From assembly GCF_020740795.1 (NCBI RefSeq), contig NC_067282.1, positions 133,543,132 through 133,607,131 on the forward strand: a DNA stretch of 64,000 nt. Direction: 5' to 3'. The position numbers and the translations under genes were made by a program. Below, piece by piece: positions 61,601-64,000 of the stretch. The stretch's first letter is position 1, and every line of letters starts with the position of its first letter. Under the pieces are notes generated by a model that ran no database searches, had not been told where the DNA came from, and saw only the letters and a program-made list of their open reading frames with translations. The stretch comes from Apus apus (taxonomy: Eukaryota; Chordata; Aves; Apodiformes; Apodidae).

Positions 61601-63566
61601 AGATGTTTTCCAGCCATATAAAAGTATAATGACATTGTCAGAAACTCTTGTACCGTGCAATATATGTGATATTGGGCATGCAAGTTCCCATTAGTTTGAC
61701 AAAAATCTCAGCTCTTAGGATGTCACTATTTTGTTAGTTGTTTGGTTATTTTTACTTTGAAAAACTAAGGAAATTACCTAATAAAATTATTAAAAGTAAT
61801 TTACAAGGCAGTGTTTTCCTGGTGCAAACCACTTTTAAAAGTAAGAACATATGGAAGGAGATACTAACATAAGCAACATTTGTCACCTGGCAAGAACATT
61901 ACCAACAGTAACACAATACATTAGGATACAAATTCTGTAGAGAAAACAAACAAGGGTTGTCAAAAAGGAGGTAGCCATACTAAATATGAAAGATTCCTTA
62001 CTTAATATTCAAGTGCAAAGCAGCCAGAATTCAGAATCTGCATTATAGAAATGTAAGGCTCTAGGACCATCTGTTTAACATTTTTGTACTTCTCAAGCAA
62101 AAATCTAAAACCTCACATCTGTGATTATAAAAACACTCAGTTAAAGGCAAGACATGCAAAGTCCTCTTGGATTGCTAGAAAAACGTACTGTACCTCCTTA
62201 TAAAAGAGAACTTAGAGTTGCTTATAATTGCAGTATATACAAAGACACAGTTTAAAATTTAGCATTTGCACCAATATCACAACTTATAAAGACCAAAAAG
62301 CCCAAAATACTTCTTGAAATGATTGCTTAACACTGCTTAGCTATGAAAATTTGGGCAGACCCTACAGAGAAGCAGACAAAAAAAAAAAAAGAAGACAGCA
62401 AAAAGCAACTAATTGGCCAAGGAAGGGGTAAAAGCACAGACTGAAAAAATACAAGGAACAATGACATAATCGCTAACAGTCACTATTCAGCTACTTGGCA
62501 GTTACTGAGCCAGCTTCAATCCTTGTTGGCATCTCCCTGTAGCTTCTTTCCAAGATTTAGTGGCACAGGGTAGAAGCTACTTCACGGGTCCTGACACTGT
62601 GGAGTCTCATTGCCTAGGATATATTAAAGGAAGATAAATGTCTCTGAAAAGGGCTATTCATCCCTCTTTTAAATGCAGCATTTCTGCTTTAAAACTATCC
62701 AGCTGGTTTCTATACCTTCATGATTACTTACTCACTATTTCCTCCAATGTTTTCTTTCAATTATGTAACACGCTCATGAAACTCTACATAGTTGTAGAAA
62801 TTGTCTGCTTTGTCAAGATTACTGTTTAAGAAGTAACTCAAGACTGCAACAAAACTACTCAGGAAGTAATTAAACTATTGATTGCAAGTATCATACCCTC
62901 TCACTTTCACACAACAGATGCAACTACTAACAGAGAAACAAATTACAAAGCAGAATTGAATGTTCAGCAAATGGACATAAGAGGGGTCTTCATCTCACCT
63001 AATGCAGGCAACTCACATATTTGAGTTGAGTGGAACTCCATGGACTTCCCCGTGCCATGGCCTCTTTGAGGCCACAGTTACAAATTAAAAAGCAGCACCT
63101 CTTGATCAGATTGCTTCCCTGACCCAGTTCACTGCAAAGCCTCACAAATATTTGTGCTGGCCCAGTGGAAGGACCAGAAACAAGCAGCTGGGGAGAGGGA
63201 CACGTGCTGCAGTGCCAACAAATACATGTGTATGTGCAGCCTGAATCCCCTCTGGAGAATCCAATGATTGCATCAACAGGCCAGACCTGTAAACCAGGCA
63301 TTTGCATTGCCTGAAGGAAAGCAGCCCTGCCTCTTCAGTCTCCAGGGAGAGCTGAAAACTGCTCTAGACATCAGGCAGCATCTCTATTAGATTAAGCAGT
63401 ACCATCTTCTGACAGGGCCATGAAACTCTCACAAAGGCTCGGCGGGACCATGCACATCCCACAATTATTCATCATCCTTCCAGCAGTAAAACTCCCACAG
63501 AAATACAGTAAATGAAAGGTACAGGCATTTCCTCTGAGTTGAAACAATATACTCCAATAAAGAATT

Positions 63567-63616
63567 GGGGGAAGGGAGGAAGGGGGAAGGGGAGGAAGGG
63601 AAAGGAGGAAGAAAAA
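63567..63616 (+). repeat. 50-nt purine-only tract with G-quadruplex pattern
   Basis: Uninterrupted G/A run with G5, G3, G5 and G4 blocks separated by 2-5 bases, matching the G3+N1-7 quadruplex rule on the plus strand. It could also form triplex DNA. Confidence 0.9.
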
Positions 63617-64000
63617 TAATTCCAATGCTGGAAACTCAAGCCGAGAGTAGAATCCAGCTCAAAGAAAAACAACATCCTAGCATCACCTGCTAGCATAAAA
63701 TTCTAGTGGGAAACTTTACTTTCAGCCTCTCAAGAGGTTGCATTTTAACCAGGAACTCAGCTGAGAACACTTTACATTTATATACATGACTCTCACACTG
63801 ACTTTACATTGGACCAGAAAATCATGCTTGATAAGCAACATGAGACTAGTCAGTCTCTAACAGAGAGAGCTCAGCTTGAGATGTAACAAAATACCACAGT
63901 TCCAGGTTATCAGTACAAAGAGATCTTTAGCCTGTCTTTAAATTAGCCACTGCTAATGCTTTTAACAACAGGAGCCAGATTTGACTTCATCAGCAATGGG

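Larger units (their letters stand above)
54394..64000. other. Upstream 5' UTR intron of PPARA, running off the right edge
   Basis: AT-rich and open-ended. Holds A21 at 55624-55644, a GC-richer patch with two E-boxes (55140-55440) and a purine tract at 63567-63616. No CpG island, non-coding exon, transposon or let-7-type microRNA hairpin is recognisable. The neighbouring let-7 cluster known upstream of mammalian PPARA, if present, should lie beyond 64000. Confidence 0.6.

Noticed and set aside
54394-64000. let-7 microRNA cluster or PPARA first exons
   Set aside because: Expected upstream of PPARA from mammalian synteny, but no let-7 mature sequence, hairpin or CpG island was seen in this interval.

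Overview
This window is vertebrate nuclear DNA and most probably avian. It has intron-split genes with GT-AG junctions, a CpG-island promoter, three CR1 LINE copies (the dominant bird/reptile retrotransposon), a degraded class I retrovirus and a solo LTR. The gene order PKDREJ - CDPF1 - PPARA, with CDPF1 and PPARA convergent, is the one known from human chromosome 22, so this is a conserved syntenic block. I cannot name the species from the sequence alone.

Layout. 1-6513 (+): PKDREJ, one uninterrupted coding exon cut by the left window edge. 6606-9400: spacer with a GATA/GACA microsatellite and, on the minus strand, a broken gammaretrovirus-like provirus in which gag, protease and integrase remnants survive but reverse transcriptase/RNase H is gone. 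9415-10440: CpG island, the likely CDPF1 promoter, with a candidate non-coding exon 1 ending at 10351. 10352-23272: CDPF1 intron 1 with two CR1 copies (one retaining reverse-transcriptase remnants) and a 511-bp solo LTR with perfect 5-bp target duplications. 23284-31046 (+): three coding exons of CDPF1 (124 aa). 31047-34540: convergent intergenic region. 34541-41666 (-): probable very long PPARA 3' UTR. 41667-54356 (-): six coding exons of PPARA, which splice in frame to exactly 468 codons plus stop. 54394-64000: upstream (5' UTR) intron of PPARA, whose promoter and first exons lie beyond the right edge.

The three genes do not form a pathway. PKDREJ is a sperm polycystin-family membrane protein, CDPF1 a small cysteine-rich protein of unknown function, and PPARA a lipid-sensing nuclear receptor. 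I found no wholly new system. The points most worth a second look are the PR-IN deleted provirus next to the CDPF1 promoter, the intact solo LTR in CDPF1 intron 1, the altered GPS cleavage site of PKDREJ, the roughly 7-kb PPARA 3' UTR, paired E-boxes upstream of the PPARA start exon, and G-quadruplex-prone tracts.
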